Assembly: GCA_002500485.1 (NCBI GenBank) | Contig: DLRJ01000028.1 | Location: forward strand, 1-60,920 | Length of the DNA stretch: 60,920 nt | Source: Dehalococcoidia bacterium UBA7891 | GTDB taxonomy: Bacteria; Chloroflexota; Dehalococcoidia; Lucifugimonadales; UBA826 | Direction of reading: 5' to 3' | In this document: piece after piece, positions 42,337 through 52,324 of the stretch | Layout of the letters: the number at the start of each line of letters is the position of its first letter | Numbering within the stretch: the stretch's first letter is position 1 | The notes under the pieces: model-generated | What the model saw: the letters and a program-made list of their open reading frames with translations, nothing else | Database searches by the model: none | Told to the model about the DNA's origin: nothing | Made by a program: the position numbers and the translations under genes

Positions 42337-45300
42337 TGCATGTCAGCTCTAAATATGTAGAACTGCATGCGCATAGTTTTTATTCTTTTGGTGAAGGGGC
42401 TTCCCATATAGATGAACTTCTTTCTAGAGCTTATGAACTAGCCTATCCTGCGATGGCTCTTACGGATTACAACATGTGTGGGGCTCTAGAATTTTCTAGG
42501 CAATCTGATCATTTCGGGATAAAACCTATAACAGGTGCTGAAATAATTCTTGAGGATAATTCTCACATAGTTTTATTAGCTAAAAACAGGATCGGATACT
42601 CCAACATATCGCGATTACTCACTTTAGCTAACGGGTCGGATCGTAGGGACCCTAAGTTAGACCCTATGCATATACCTGAATATGCCTCTGGGACCATACT
42701 ACTCACTGGCGCACAGAATGGCCTAATCTCAAACGCTATTAAAGAACACAAAATAGATAGAGCAAAAGCTGTACTTAATAAGTACAGGGAGTATTTTGAA
42801 GATGATTCTATCTATATAGAGTTAAATCGTAATTTTATGTATGGCGATTCTAGTCGTATAAATTCGTTAATTTCTATAGGATCAGATATGAAACTTCCGT
42901 TAGTTGCAACGAATAATGTTCATTACCATATTGCTGATAGATACAAGTTACAAAATGTGCTCACTTCAATTAGAAGTAATACGAATTTAGATAAATTAAC
43001 TCACCTTCTTAAGATAAATTCCGAGTTTTATCTAAAATCAGAATCTCAGATGCAGCGGTTGTTTAAATCTATCCCCAAGGCCATTACAAATACTCTCGCT
43101 ATATCTGATATGTGTGAGTTTAATTTATCTTCTGATCTTGGTTATGAACTACCATCACCCAGTGTTCCAGATGGATTCACTCCCTTTACGTATCTTAGTC
43201 GTCTTTGTTATGAAGCTGCGCAGAGACGCTACGGTGCGGTGAGTAATTCTGTAGACAATAGATTGAGAGAAGAGTTGAGACTTATAAAAAAACATAACTT
43301 GGCAGGCTTCATGCTTTTATACCGTGAAATTGTTCTTATAGCACGAGAAATAAGCGTTGATATGGGTAAGTTGGATTCAGAGGAACCTATAGAAAGCAGG
43401 TCACCTGGAAGAGGTAGAGGATCTTCAGTTGCCATGTTAACCGGGTATTTAATAGGTATATCTCATGTTGACCCTTTACTGTACAACTTAACATTAGAAA
43501 GATTTGTACCAGAGGATTTAAAAACATTACCCGACATCGATATAGATTTTCCTAGGTCAATAAGAGAAGAATTAATACCTAGAATCCATGAGTATTTTGG
43601 ACCTCAATTTGCAGTACTCACAGGTATGATAACCAGGTATAAGTTAAAAGGAATTTTGAAAGATTTAGGTAAAGTTTTTGGAATATCGGATGTAGATATT
43701 AGAAATCTTTCAAAAAAAATCCATAATTCAGACCCTACCTCCTTGAAAGATGAGATGTTGTCTATTCCAGAATTTAAAAATGCCGTTGATTTACCGGAAT
43801 GGCAAAATATAATTTCTCTTGCCCCTCAGCTTAAAGACGCTCCCAAGACTTTGGGTCAGCATGTAGGGGGAATGATTCTAAGCTCCTCTCCCATTTCAGA
43901 TATGGTCCCCTTTAGAAAAAGCGCAATTGAAGGTAGATACATCATTGATTGGGATAAAGATAGTATTGCTGATGCAGGGTTTGCAAAAATAGATATACTC
44001 TCTCTTCCTGTTTTGGATCAAATAGATGAATCTATATCTTTAATTCAAAACACAACAGGTAAGTTAGTTGATATTACTCAAGTAACTCCAGAAGATAATG
44101 AGGTCTTTGACATGATAAACACAGGTTTATCAAAAGGCGTTTTTCTTCTCCAATCGCCTGCACAGTTAAAGATGGGCCAACGTCTTCTATCAAGAAGTTT
44201 GAATGACCTTGCCTATCAAGTTGCTTTAATAAGGCCTGGGGTAGGTGTGCAGGGTAATTCAGTTTCACAGTTTGTGGAGCGATATAGACATGGAACACCG
44301 TGGCAATATGATCATCATTTAGAACAACGTGCCCTTGAGCGGACTTGTGGGATTATTGTGTGGCAAGAACAGGTAGTACAGCTAATATCAGATATATCAG
44401 GAATAAGTCAGGCTGAATCAGATGAGATGCGGAGAGGATTTGCTAAAACTAATAATGAGAGTCTTATTAAAGGTTACTGGCATAAATTTGTAAAAGGTGC
44501 GATTAAAAAAGGGGTTTCAGAAGAAATAGCTCACAAAATATTTTCTAAAATAAACGGGCAATATATGTTTCCGGAGTCTCATTCTCATGCTTTTGCTGTT
44601 TCAGCATATCAGTCGGCGTGGTTAAAAACTCATTATCCATTAGAATTCTATGTCAGTCTTATGAATAATCAGCCCATGGGATTTTATCCTTTGGAGACCA
44701 TCAAACAAGATGCGAGGAAATTTGGAGTCGATTTTTATAATCCTGATATTAATCATAGCCAAAACAAATGTACGGTTAATGGGAATTCACTTCTAATTGG
44801 GCTGGAATTTGTTAAAAATATTGGCATACAAAATTCCCAAAATATTATAGATGAGCGTAATGTTCGAGGCCCTTTTAATTCTGTGGGCGATTTTATTCGC
44901 AGGGTTCAAATAAAACCAGATTCAGCTGAATCATTAATTTTTTCTGGGGCATTTGATTCCCTTATATCTAATCGTAGATTGGCTTTATGGGAATCAGGGC
45001 TTTATAAAGGTCCGTCTGGGTCGCAAATAACCTTACCGATTTCGATGGACGATAATATACCTGGTCTAGCTGACTTTTCCAGCTATGAAAAAATGATATT
45101 GGAATATAAGGCTATAGATATGTACCCGAAAGGCCATATTATGGATTTTATTAGACCTCTTCTACCTTCGAACGTTTCGAGTACTTATGATGCCTATTCA
45201 ATGAGAGAGGGTGAATCAGTATCTGTGTGTGGGATGGGAATTGCTAGGCAACACCCAAGGGGGTACAAGGGAGCCATATTTGTTACCGTAGAAGACGAAA

Positions 45301-45485
45301 GTTCAGATATTCAATTAATACTTTGGCCAGACATACACAAGAAGTATATGAGAGTTTTAGAAGACCCTATTATTTTGGCTACAGGAAAAATATCACGACA
45401 GGATGGTACTACTAGTGTGGTCGTATCTCATTTAGAAACTTTAGAACCTAAAATCGGGTTACCTTCTGCACATAATTGGTATTGA
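42336..45485 (+). CDS. dnaE2: Error-prone DNA polymerase III alpha subunit DnaE2 (ImuC)
   Basis: A 1049-residue C-family polymerase. It has an N-terminal PHP domain (VELHAHSFYSFGEGAS, LTDYNM), the palm with GRGRGSSVAML, catalytic Asp residues in PDIDIDFPRS and the third in AKIDILSLPVLD, the fingers, and a C-terminal OB-fold (VTVEDESSDIQLILWPD). Length and C-terminus are those of DnaE2, not the replicative DnaE. It performs error-prone translesion synthesis with ImuB. I place the start at the ATG overlapping the imuB stop; a TTG 21 bases earlier is less likely. It is AT-rich like imuB. Confidence 0.92.
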   Translation: MHVSSKYVELHAHSFYSFGEGASHIDELLSRAYELAYPAMALTDYNMCGALEFSRQSDHFGIKPITGAEIILEDNSHIVLLAKNRIGYSNISRLLTLANGSDRRDPKLDPMHIPEYASGTILLTGAQNGLISNAIKEHKIDRAKAVLNKYREYFEDDSIYIELNRNFMYGDSSRINSLISIGSDMKLPLVATNNVHYHIADRYKLQNVLTSIRSNTNLDKLTHLLKINSEFYLKSESQMQRLFKSIPKAITNTLAISDMCEFNLSSDLGYELPSPSVPDGFTPFTYLSRLCYEAAQRRYGAVSNSVDNRLREELRLIKKHNLAGFMLLYREIVLIAREISVDMGKLDSEEPIESRSPGRGRGSSVAMLTGYLIGISHVDPLLYNLTLERFVPEDLKTLPDIDIDFPRSIREELIPRIHEYFGPQFAVLTGMITRYKLKGILKDLGKVFGISDVDIRNLSKKIHNSDPTSLKDEMLSIPEFKNAVDLPEWQNIISLAPQLKDAPKTLGQHVGGMILSSSPISDMVPFRKSAIEGRYIIDWDKDSIADAGFAKIDILSLPVLDQIDESISLIQNTTGKLVDITQVTPEDNEVFDMINTGLSKGVFLLQSPAQLKMGQRLLSRSLNDLAYQVALIRPGVGVQGNSVSQFVERYRHGTPWQYDHHLEQRALERTCGIIVWQEQVVQLISDISGISQAESDEMRRGFAKTNNESLIKGYWHKFVKGAIKKGVSEEIAHKIFSKINGQYMFPESHSHAFAVSAYQSAWLKTHYPLEFYVSLMNNQPMGFYPLETIKQDARKFGVDFYNPDINHSQNKCTVNGNSLLIGLEFVKNIGIQNSQNIIDERNVRGPFNSVGDFIRRVQIKPDSAESLIFSGAFDSLISNRRLALWESGLYKGPSGSQITLPISMDDNIPGLADFSSYEKMILEYKAIDMYPKGHIMDFIRPLLPSNVSSTYDAYSMREGESVSVCGMGIARQHPRGYKGAIFVTVEDESSDIQLILWPDIHKKYMRVLEDPIILATGKISRQDGTTSVVVSHLETLEPKIGLPSAHNWY

Positions 45486-45504
45486 TTTCCAGTTATATAT
45501 TTCC

Positions 45505-46161
45505 CTAGCTGGTGGCTAGAAGTTCTCTCACAATATTTCTTTCAAGTTCTAGGCCAAGCATGGTAGTGAGCTCTGTTCTACCATGGTCACCAATGGTTAC
45601 TACAAAGGAAACCCCTAAAAGTCGCCCAATTTTAAAATCGATAACAGTTGTGGATAAAATTCCTTCCTCACCAGATTGAACTGCTCTTATCCCAATGGAT
45701 CTATCATAAAAGTCATCGATTTCGAGTTCTTCCACAGCAACCAAAATTTGGTTTTCTCCAACTTCATTACCTACATTATTTCTAAATTGTGCAACAAAAG
45801 TATCTGTCATCCATTTTTCAGAGTATTCTTGGTCCTTGAAAAGGTGGACAACTGTAGCGGCCACAATATCTGAACCGTCCTTACTCTGTGGTACGGCAGA
45901 CGGTGATGCAAATTCCCTTAAGTACCCAGTAAGGCGACCTGCCTCATCATATCTTTCCTCTGTATTACCAGGGAATCCATGAGTAGCCATGGTCCTATTA
46001 TCCAAAATACTCTCTCTGAGTAGCGAGAATTCAGTCAGCTCATTTGGGAGTTGACCGAGATCCAAGGTCATGTTTTGGAGTGATTCACTTGAAAGTTCGT
46101 ATGTTGCTTGTGCTAATGAATTCGTCATTTCTATTACAGTTAACTTTTTAGTCGACATCAA
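45505..46161 (-). CDS. Conserved-looking protein of unknown function
   Basis: A 218-residue soluble protein, mostly acidic, with no signal peptide or helix and no motif I recognise. The C-terminal half alternates beta strands (STTVIDFKIGRLLGVSFVVTIGDHGRTEL) and includes an IGRLLG segment. This recalls the PknH-like or lipoprotein sensor domains of actinobacteria, but only by secondary structure. It diverges from the kelch lipoprotein gene and converges on dnaE2 after 20 bases. The start MMSTKK has only a weak ribosome site. Confidence 0.6.
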   Translation of the reverse strand: MMSTKKLTVIEMTNSLAQATYELSSESLQNMTLDLGQLPNELTEFSLLRESILDNRTMATHGFPGNTEERYDEAGRLTGYLREFASPSAVPQSKDGSDIVAATVVHLFKDQEYSEKWMTDTFVAQFRNNVGNEVGENQILVAVEELEIDDFYDRSIGIRAVQSGEEGILSTTVIDFKIGRLLGVSFVVTIGDHGRTELTTMLGLELERNIVRELLATS

Positions 46162-46265
46162 TATATACCCTAAGTATAAACCGGATGTCCAGATCAGAGT
46201 TAACTGCTAAGCAGATGTTAAAATTCTCGCTAAGTGTTTTGAACATGCACTTGGAGTCCATCGTT

Positions 46266-48662
46266 ATGCTAGGTCAGTCAAAACTTCGATACCTGCTTTT
46301 AACTACAATTTTATATCTCTTACTCGCCATTCTCGGGTGTGATGAATTTACAAAACATGATGAATATGATTTTGTGCAGACCTCGAATCCAATCTCTAGT
46401 CCAGGTTCTCCCGTTGCTCCCGGGAGTATATTCAACTCACGAATTAATCATACAGCCACTTTTGTAGCTAGTGGAAAAATTTTGGTAGTAGGGGGTGAAT
46501 CGGATAACGGAGGAATCAGTTCACTTGAAATATATGACACCGAAAATGGTAGTTGGGTTAATGGAGAGCCATTGCCAAATCCCAGGTTTGGGCATACAGC
46601 TAATCTAATTGGTAGGGAGTCGTTATTAATCGCAGGGGGGGAGGACGGAGAAAATATAACGCCATCTACGGTTGTATACAATGCAAATACTGACACGTGG
46701 ACTTCTTCTTTGGATATGCTACAACCAAGAACACAACATGCGTCCTCCAATCTCCTAGATGGGAGAGTAATTGTAGTTGGGGGGGCTAATACTTCAGGGT
46801 TACTTTCTTCTGCAGAAATATATGACCCAGTTCTTCAGCATTGGACATCTTCAGGAGAATCCCTTTTGCCGAGAATCGGCCATTCTGTCACCACATTGAA
46901 AAATGGAATGATATTAGTGGTTGGTGGCCAAATACCAATAGAAAAATCAAATGAGAATCCCCTTTTACTGTGTGAAAATTCAGGTGAGACTCTCCCATCA
47001 GTTGGGCTAACTAAGGGATATTATTGTGAAGATGGCGCTGCGACCTTAACTGAGATTTATGATCCGGCTAACGACAGTTGGGAAAAATCATCCTCTTTGT
47101 TAACCCCTCGATGGGGGCATACTGCTACTTTGCTTGATGACGGTAGAGTTCTCGTGGCTGGAGGAACAAATAATTCTTCGCCTGCTCTCGAGTCTGAAAT
47201 TTTTGATCCTGACACTGAAACCTGGGTGTCGGCAGGGCAAATGAAATATGAGAGAACCGGCCATACTGCTTCTTTGCTTTCTGATGGAAGGGTTTTAATA
47301 GCTGGTGGTTTTACGTACGTACCGATCAGTTATTCTGAAATTTATGATGTGGAAAAAGGGTGGGTGAAAACTGAGAACCTAATGGGCCCTAGGCACATGC
47401 ATTCTGCTGTTCCTCTCAATGACGGGCAAGTTTTAGTAATTGGTGGCAAGGCAGGCCTGTTTACTAATTTAACGAGGGTGGAGCTGTACGATTCTGACTC
47501 AGGGTCCTGGAGTATAAAAGGGAAAATGCCTGTTGCCTTATGGGGCCATACAGCAATTCCTTTGGATTGTGAAAATGTTCTAATAGTAGGAGGAAAACGA
47601 AATGATGGTAGTTCTTTTAATTTAGCATATTTGTTTAATGCCACCACTGGTGGGTATCAAACAACAGGGAAAATGAATGTACCTAGATTTGCCCACTCAG
47701 CTACCAAAATTTCCGACGGGTCCGTGGTAGTAACAGGGGGATACATTGATCCTTCGTTTCAATCAGATTCTGTTGAGATTCTACAGCCGAATAAATCTGG
47801 CTCTTATGAGTGGGTCCCTGCTATGCCAGTACCGGTACCTCTTGAGAGGCATTCGGCTATTCATATTGGAGAAAGGAGGTTATTTATCACCGGTGGTTGG
47901 AATGGTTCAAGTGCCACATCGGATACGTGGATTTTTGATTTAGACAATAATTTATGGGATGTTGGCCCTCCAATGAGAGACGCGAGATGGGGGCATTCAA
48001 TGGTTTGGCTTGATGACAAAACTGTTTTGATCTCGGGTGGCGTCGGGGATGATGGGTTACCGTTGTCATCGGTTGAAAAATACGATTCGGTGAATTCTTC
48101 AATGGAATCGTTGTCCTCGATGCAAGAAGCCCGTAGTGGCCATGGGCTTCTCAAAGATAAAAATGGGAATGTTTATGCGATCGGTGGATATGGTTCTGAG
48201 GGCATTTCTTTGCCGTCATCCGAAAAATATCATGTAAGTTTTGATAAATGGAATAAATTACCTGATATGTCAGAAGCAAGGTCACACCATTCCGCCATAA
48301 TTCTTAAGGACGGAAATATTCTCATCACTGGGGGAACTGATGACTATAACACCCCATCAGGTACTGCAGAAATATTTGATATGAAATCTGGGCAGTGGAA
48401 ATCGGCTGGGAGTATGAGGGAAGCCAGGATGGGTCATGTGTCTTATCAGTTTGATAGTAAAAATGGGTTTAACTGCCCAGATCTTGCTACCCATGGCGAG
48501 GTGTTTATCATGGGTGGATATGGTCTGAGTGTGATGGATTCTGTTGAGGTTTATAGGCCAGGTGGAGGAGGTTGGTCTGCCTTTGAATCTATAGTTCGAG
48601 CCCCTACAAAGGATAATTTCACCAGGTTCGTGAGGGTAATATCGCAAAATTGGAATCGCTAA
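46266..48662 (+). CDS. Kelch-repeat lipoprotein with two predicted seven-bladed propellers
   Basis: About 798 residues. The start at 46266 is chosen because it gives a 24-residue lipoprotein signal peptide with lipobox AILGC (Cys25) and has GGAG upstream. An ATG at 46185 would put 27 extra residues before the signal. After a Ser/Pro-rich linker come 14 kelch blades of the form R-x-x-H-T/S-A...DG-x-V/I-L-V-x-GG...S-x-E-x-Y-D...W. These are enough for two seven-bladed propellers. It sits outside the cell, anchored in the membrane, and probably binds glycans or a partner protein. It overlaps the first FtsX permease gene by 13 bases. Confidence 0.82.
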   Translation: MLGQSKLRYLLLTTILYLLLAILGCDEFTKHDEYDFVQTSNPISSPGSPVAPGSIFNSRINHTATFVASGKILVVGGESDNGGISSLEIYDTENGSWVNGEPLPNPRFGHTANLIGRESLLIAGGEDGENITPSTVVYNANTDTWTSSLDMLQPRTQHASSNLLDGRVIVVGGANTSGLLSSAEIYDPVLQHWTSSGESLLPRIGHSVTTLKNGMILVVGGQIPIEKSNENPLLLCENSGETLPSVGLTKGYYCEDGAATLTEIYDPANDSWEKSSSLLTPRWGHTATLLDDGRVLVAGGTNNSSPALESEIFDPDTETWVSAGQMKYERTGHTASLLSDGRVLIAGGFTYVPISYSEIYDVEKGWVKTENLMGPRHMHSAVPLNDGQVLVIGGKAGLFTNLTRVELYDSDSGSWSIKGKMPVALWGHTAIPLDCENVLIVGGKRNDGSSFNLAYLFNATTGGYQTTGKMNVPRFAHSATKISDGSVVVTGGYIDPSFQSDSVEILQPNKSGSYEWVPAMPVPVPLERHSAIHIGERRLFITGGWNGSSATSDTWIFDLDNNLWDVGPPMRDARWGHSMVWLDDKTVLISGGVGDDGLPLSSVEKYDSVNSSMESLSSMQEARSGHGLLKDKNGNVYAIGGYGSEGISLPSSEKYHVSFDKWNKLPDMSEARSHHSAIILKDGNILITGGTDDYNTPSGTAEIFDMKSGQWKSAGSMREARMGHVSYQFDSKNGFNCPDLATHGEVFIMGGYGLSVMDSVEVYRPGGGGWSAFESIVRAPTKDNFTRFVRVISQNWNR

Positions 48663-51600
48663 ACTTTTTCTTGCTAGTTGTAAGGCGATCATTCAATGAC
48701 CGCCGCCTCATTTTATCCATACTATCTGGCATGCTTGTAGCTACTACCTTGATGTCTTCTGCACCAATGTACTTGGCTGCCTTGGATCAACAAGGCGTAA
48801 GACAGATGGTAGATTTGACTACCAAAAATAAGTCTGAAAACTATCTGGCACTGGATATGTTCGTCCCTTCAATGGCCCTGAGCAAGGAACGTATTTTTCA
48901 TTCAGATGAATTAATACAGCAAGCCGTGAATTTGCATTTTTCAGAAGCAGTTGTTGGTTTAAACCGGTATCTAAAAACCGATGGGTTTAGCTTCTACAGG
49001 TCATCGGATTCAGCGATAAGGGACCTAGAGAAAGGCCCCATAAGATCACTTGAGGGGTATTTTCACAGTTTCCAGAGTATGAAGAAAGAGGTTGATTACA
49101 TCGTAGGATCACCCCCAACTTCGGATTTCCAATACCATCCAGATGGGCCTTTACTAGAGGTATCTCTCTCTACAGATTTGGCGGAAAAACTTTCAATTGA
49201 ATACGGAGATGTTTTACTAGGACTTCCCTATCCCGACAGCAGGATCAAATTGGGGGTTAGGGTGAGTGGAATTTTTGAGGCCTTAGATCCATATAATCCC
49301 ATATGGGAAGACGATATAGATAGATTTCTAATTCCGGTGATTCCTAAAGATGAAGGCTCTGAGGTGCCTGATAAATGGTGGGAGGACCAAAAATATTATT
49401 TAGCTCTTTTTATATCTGAAGAATCTATGATGAATTCAATTCCGCTGGCTTACCCGGGGGCTATGGTTGAGGCACATTGGAATCAGCAGATCAACAACCT
49501 AAATTTAAGAGAATGGACTAGGGCTGAAATGTCCAGTTCTGTTGATGGTCTTGACGGACTGCTTATTAAACAAATACCGGGGTTTCAACTTAGATCTGGG
49601 ATAATTTTGATGTTAAAGGAATTTAGAACCCAAAGTTTCTTTTCCAGTATTCCTTTGCTATTACTTTTTGCTGTGATAGGTTCTTCCCTTTTATATTTTG
49701 TATTTATGATAAGTTCATACCTGATACCGGCCAGAGAAGCAGATATCTCTCTAATAAAGACCCGAGGCGCCTCTCGGTTCACTGTTTTCAGGCAATATGG
49801 GCTGGAAGGGCTTTTGTTGTTTTTGGTCTCAACCATCTTCGCTCCGATTCTCGCATTCTGCCTCGTATCTTTGTCGGGCATATTGCCTTATTTCCACAGT
49901 ATTTCAGATGGTAAATTATTGCCAACAACGTTGTCTTGGACTCCTTTCATACTCTCATTTGGGTTTGGGGTATTGTGTTTCATGGCTTTTTTATTACCTC
50001 CCATTCTACGAACTTCAGGACGAATAGTTACCAGGCGACGTTATTTGGGTAGACCCGAATCTGTGACCTTTATTCAAAAGTATTATCTCGATTTTGCCTT
50101 TCTGTTCATTTGTTCTGTTCTCTTGTATGAAATTAAAGCCAGAGGACAGCTTTCATCAGGAGGATTAGAAAGAGTTTCAGGTATAAATGAGGCTCTGTTA
50201 TTTGCCCCGATTTTGCTGCTCTTCTCTGTCGCTATTTTGTCTTTCAGAATATTTCCTATCCTCGTTAAATTTATGACGGGAGAATCTTCAAGTCTCATCT
50301 TGTTAATGGGTACTCTTTCAGTAATATTTTTGTCATTGAATATTTGTTACGATCTATTAACCAATGTAGATAAATTGGGATTTTTGTTACCGGCATTTGT
50401 TTTCCTACTACTTTTAATTGGTTTGTTGGCCTGTTTTAAAGCATCAAATAAATCCAGTAAATATATTTCTTTTATTTTCATACTTGGAGCATCGTTAATA
50501 TACGGGGTTTATACTCCTGAAGGGGATGTCATACTCTTCTCCCTCACAAAATGGGTCTTGGCTTTTACGAGTTTACTGACAGGCATTTTCTTTTTGTTGA
50601 GTAGCTTCAAAAAATACTATCCACCCTGGATATCTCTTATGCTGTGGAATATGTCTAGAAACCCCTTACAGTACACGTGGTTAGTCGTTCTTTTGGTATT
50701 GTCATCTGGTGTGGCAGTTTTATCGGCTGCATTAGGATCAACTTTAGATCACAGCTATAGAGATAAAATCGCCTATGATGTGGGGTCGGACGCGAGGATA
50801 GTTCTTTCTTCGCTTGGGTCGGTGGGTCGAATTCATTCCCTACCTAGCCTCTCTAATTTTTTGGGAAATCTTCCAGGTGTTCAAAAATTTTCAAAAGCGA
50901 AAAGAGGTATTGGGAATATTGGCCAAGGGGCAGACTCTTTCACATTTAATTATTTAGCTTTTGAAACAGAGAAAATTACCTTATGGGGACGGGAAGATTT
51001 TTCGGCGCAGTCGACTGATATTGTGTTCGGCGATATCCCAAGTGAAGTAATGACTCCGGCCATCGAGATACCGATCGGCGCCACAGAAATAGGTATAAAT
51101 GTTAAACCTGACTCCAATTATCCACTGGTATCTCTGTGGTTGATACTAAGAGATGCGAATCTTAAATATAAGGTTATAACACTGGGTACAGCTGATCCTT
51201 CTAAGTGGTCCAAGAATAAAGCTGTGATTCCAGACTCTCTTGTCGAACCGCTCCAATTGGTTTCGGTACAAATAAGTGAGCCAGGCTTTGGTGCATCGGG
51301 TACTCCCGGAAAGATGTTTTTTGACGATTTGTTTGCTATTTTGAATAGTGAAGAGGTCATATTAGAGGATTTTGAGGATTATTCTGAATGGGTGATTATC
51401 CCTACCTCCAGTGGGCCAGGCGATTCTATCTCCATTGAGGAAGAAGCTGCAGTAACAGGTAGATTTGGATTTTCATTCGAGTTTGGCAAAGAGATGAACA
51501 ATGGGATTAGAGGTTTATTTTGGGGAACCTATGGATCATATTTACCTGTCGTTGTAAGTCAGACATTTGTTGATAATAGCGGATTTGGATTTGGAGATTA

Positions 51601-52324
51601 TTTATTCCTGGATATCTCGCAAACCCTAGTTATTGGCAAAATAACGGGTGTAGTAGATTTTTTCCCAACGCTAGATCCTGGAACCGGTGGATTTTTGTTG
51701 GCAGATCTGGATGCTGTTATGTACTTATCTTCGTTGACTAACCCACATAGTATGAGCTCTGCCAACGAAATTTTTCTGGAACTAAATGAATCTGTCGATG
51801 ACACGATAGCTGCTATTTCCGACGAAGTTGGGAAGGGTGGACAAGTTCATGCTACAAAAAGGTTATTAGAAAAATTAGACAATGACCCACTTATCTCAGC
51901 TGGATGGAAATTGATGTCATCAATTTCCATCACAGTTGCTCTCTACATAGCACTTCTTGGGTATTTCATTCATATGATCTTTTTGTCAGGTCAAATCAAA
52001 TCTAGAATGGGTACTTTACGTTCCTTAGGGATGACTTTATCGCAAAGCTTTAGAATGATTTTTGTTGAGCAGATACTATTAATTCTATTGGGTGTAGGTT
52101 TAGGAACTTGGACGGGAGTGGGCATGACCCGTCTTATGGTTTCAGCAATTGCTACTACGGACAATGCTGTATCCTTGGTCCCTCCGGCCTTAATCACGAT
52201 TGATTTCTTCTCATTGTTAATATGTGCAGGCACTTTTTTTGCCCTATTTACGCTTATGGTCATATGGGTCAGTCTTTATTTTTTCCGACTGAATCTTGGG
52301 ACTTTGTCCAGGTTGGAAGATTAA
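48650..52324 (+). CDS. Large FtsX/MacB-type ABC permease
   Basis: A 1224-residue permease built from two FtsX modules. Each starts with one helix (LILSILSGMLVATTLMSS; YTWLVVLLVLSSGVAVLSA), followed by a large extracytoplasmic part and a helix set. The first set ends near RGASRFTVFRQYG and the last near LRSLGMTLSQSFRMIFVEQ, the coupling helix that should contact an ATPase. About four extra helices lie between the modules (near 50300-50600), absent in the sister protein. The second external part holds a jelly-roll-like region with LEDFEDYSEW. No ATPase gene is adjacent. The TTG start overlaps the kelch gene. Confidence 0.82.
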   Translation: MESLNFFLLVVRRSFNDRRLILSILSGMLVATTLMSSAPMYLAALDQQGVRQMVDLTTKNKSENYLALDMFVPSMALSKERIFHSDELIQQAVNLHFSEAVVGLNRYLKTDGFSFYRSSDSAIRDLEKGPIRSLEGYFHSFQSMKKEVDYIVGSPPTSDFQYHPDGPLLEVSLSTDLAEKLSIEYGDVLLGLPYPDSRIKLGVRVSGIFEALDPYNPIWEDDIDRFLIPVIPKDEGSEVPDKWWEDQKYYLALFISEESMMNSIPLAYPGAMVEAHWNQQINNLNLREWTRAEMSSSVDGLDGLLIKQIPGFQLRSGIILMLKEFRTQSFFSSIPLLLLFAVIGSSLLYFVFMISSYLIPAREADISLIKTRGASRFTVFRQYGLEGLLLFLVSTIFAPILAFCLVSLSGILPYFHSISDGKLLPTTLSWTPFILSFGFGVLCFMAFLLPPILRTSGRIVTRRRYLGRPESVTFIQKYYLDFAFLFICSVLLYEIKARGQLSSGGLERVSGINEALLFAPILLLFSVAILSFRIFPILVKFMTGESSSLILLMGTLSVIFLSLNICYDLLTNVDKLGFLLPAFVFLLLLIGLLACFKASNKSSKYISFIFILGASLIYGVYTPEGDVILFSLTKWVLAFTSLLTGIFFLLSSFKKYYPPWISLMLWNMSRNPLQYTWLVVLLVLSSGVAVLSAALGSTLDHSYRDKIAYDVGSDARIVLSSLGSVGRIHSLPSLSNFLGNLPGVQKFSKAKRGIGNIGQGADSFTFNYLAFETEKITLWGREDFSAQSTDIVFGDIPSEVMTPAIEIPIGATEIGINVKPDSNYPLVSLWLILRDANLKYKVITLGTADPSKWSKNKAVIPDSLVEPLQLVSVQISEPGFGASGTPGKMFFDDLFAILNSEEVILEDFEDYSEWVIIPTSSGPGDSISIEEEAAVTGRFGFSFEFGKEMNNGIRGLFWGTYGSYLPVVVSQTFVDNSGFGFGDYLFLDISQTLVIGKITGVVDFFPTLDPGTGGFLLADLDAVMYLSSLTNPHSMSSANEIFLELNESVDDTIAAISDEVGKGGQVHATKRLLEKLDNDPLISAGWKLMSSISITVALYIALLGYFIHMIFLSGQIKSRMGTLRSLGMTLSQSFRMIFVEQILLILLGVGLGTWTGVGMTRLMVSAIATTDNAVSLVPPALITIDFFSLLICAGTFFALFTLMVIWVSLYFFRLNLGTLSRLED

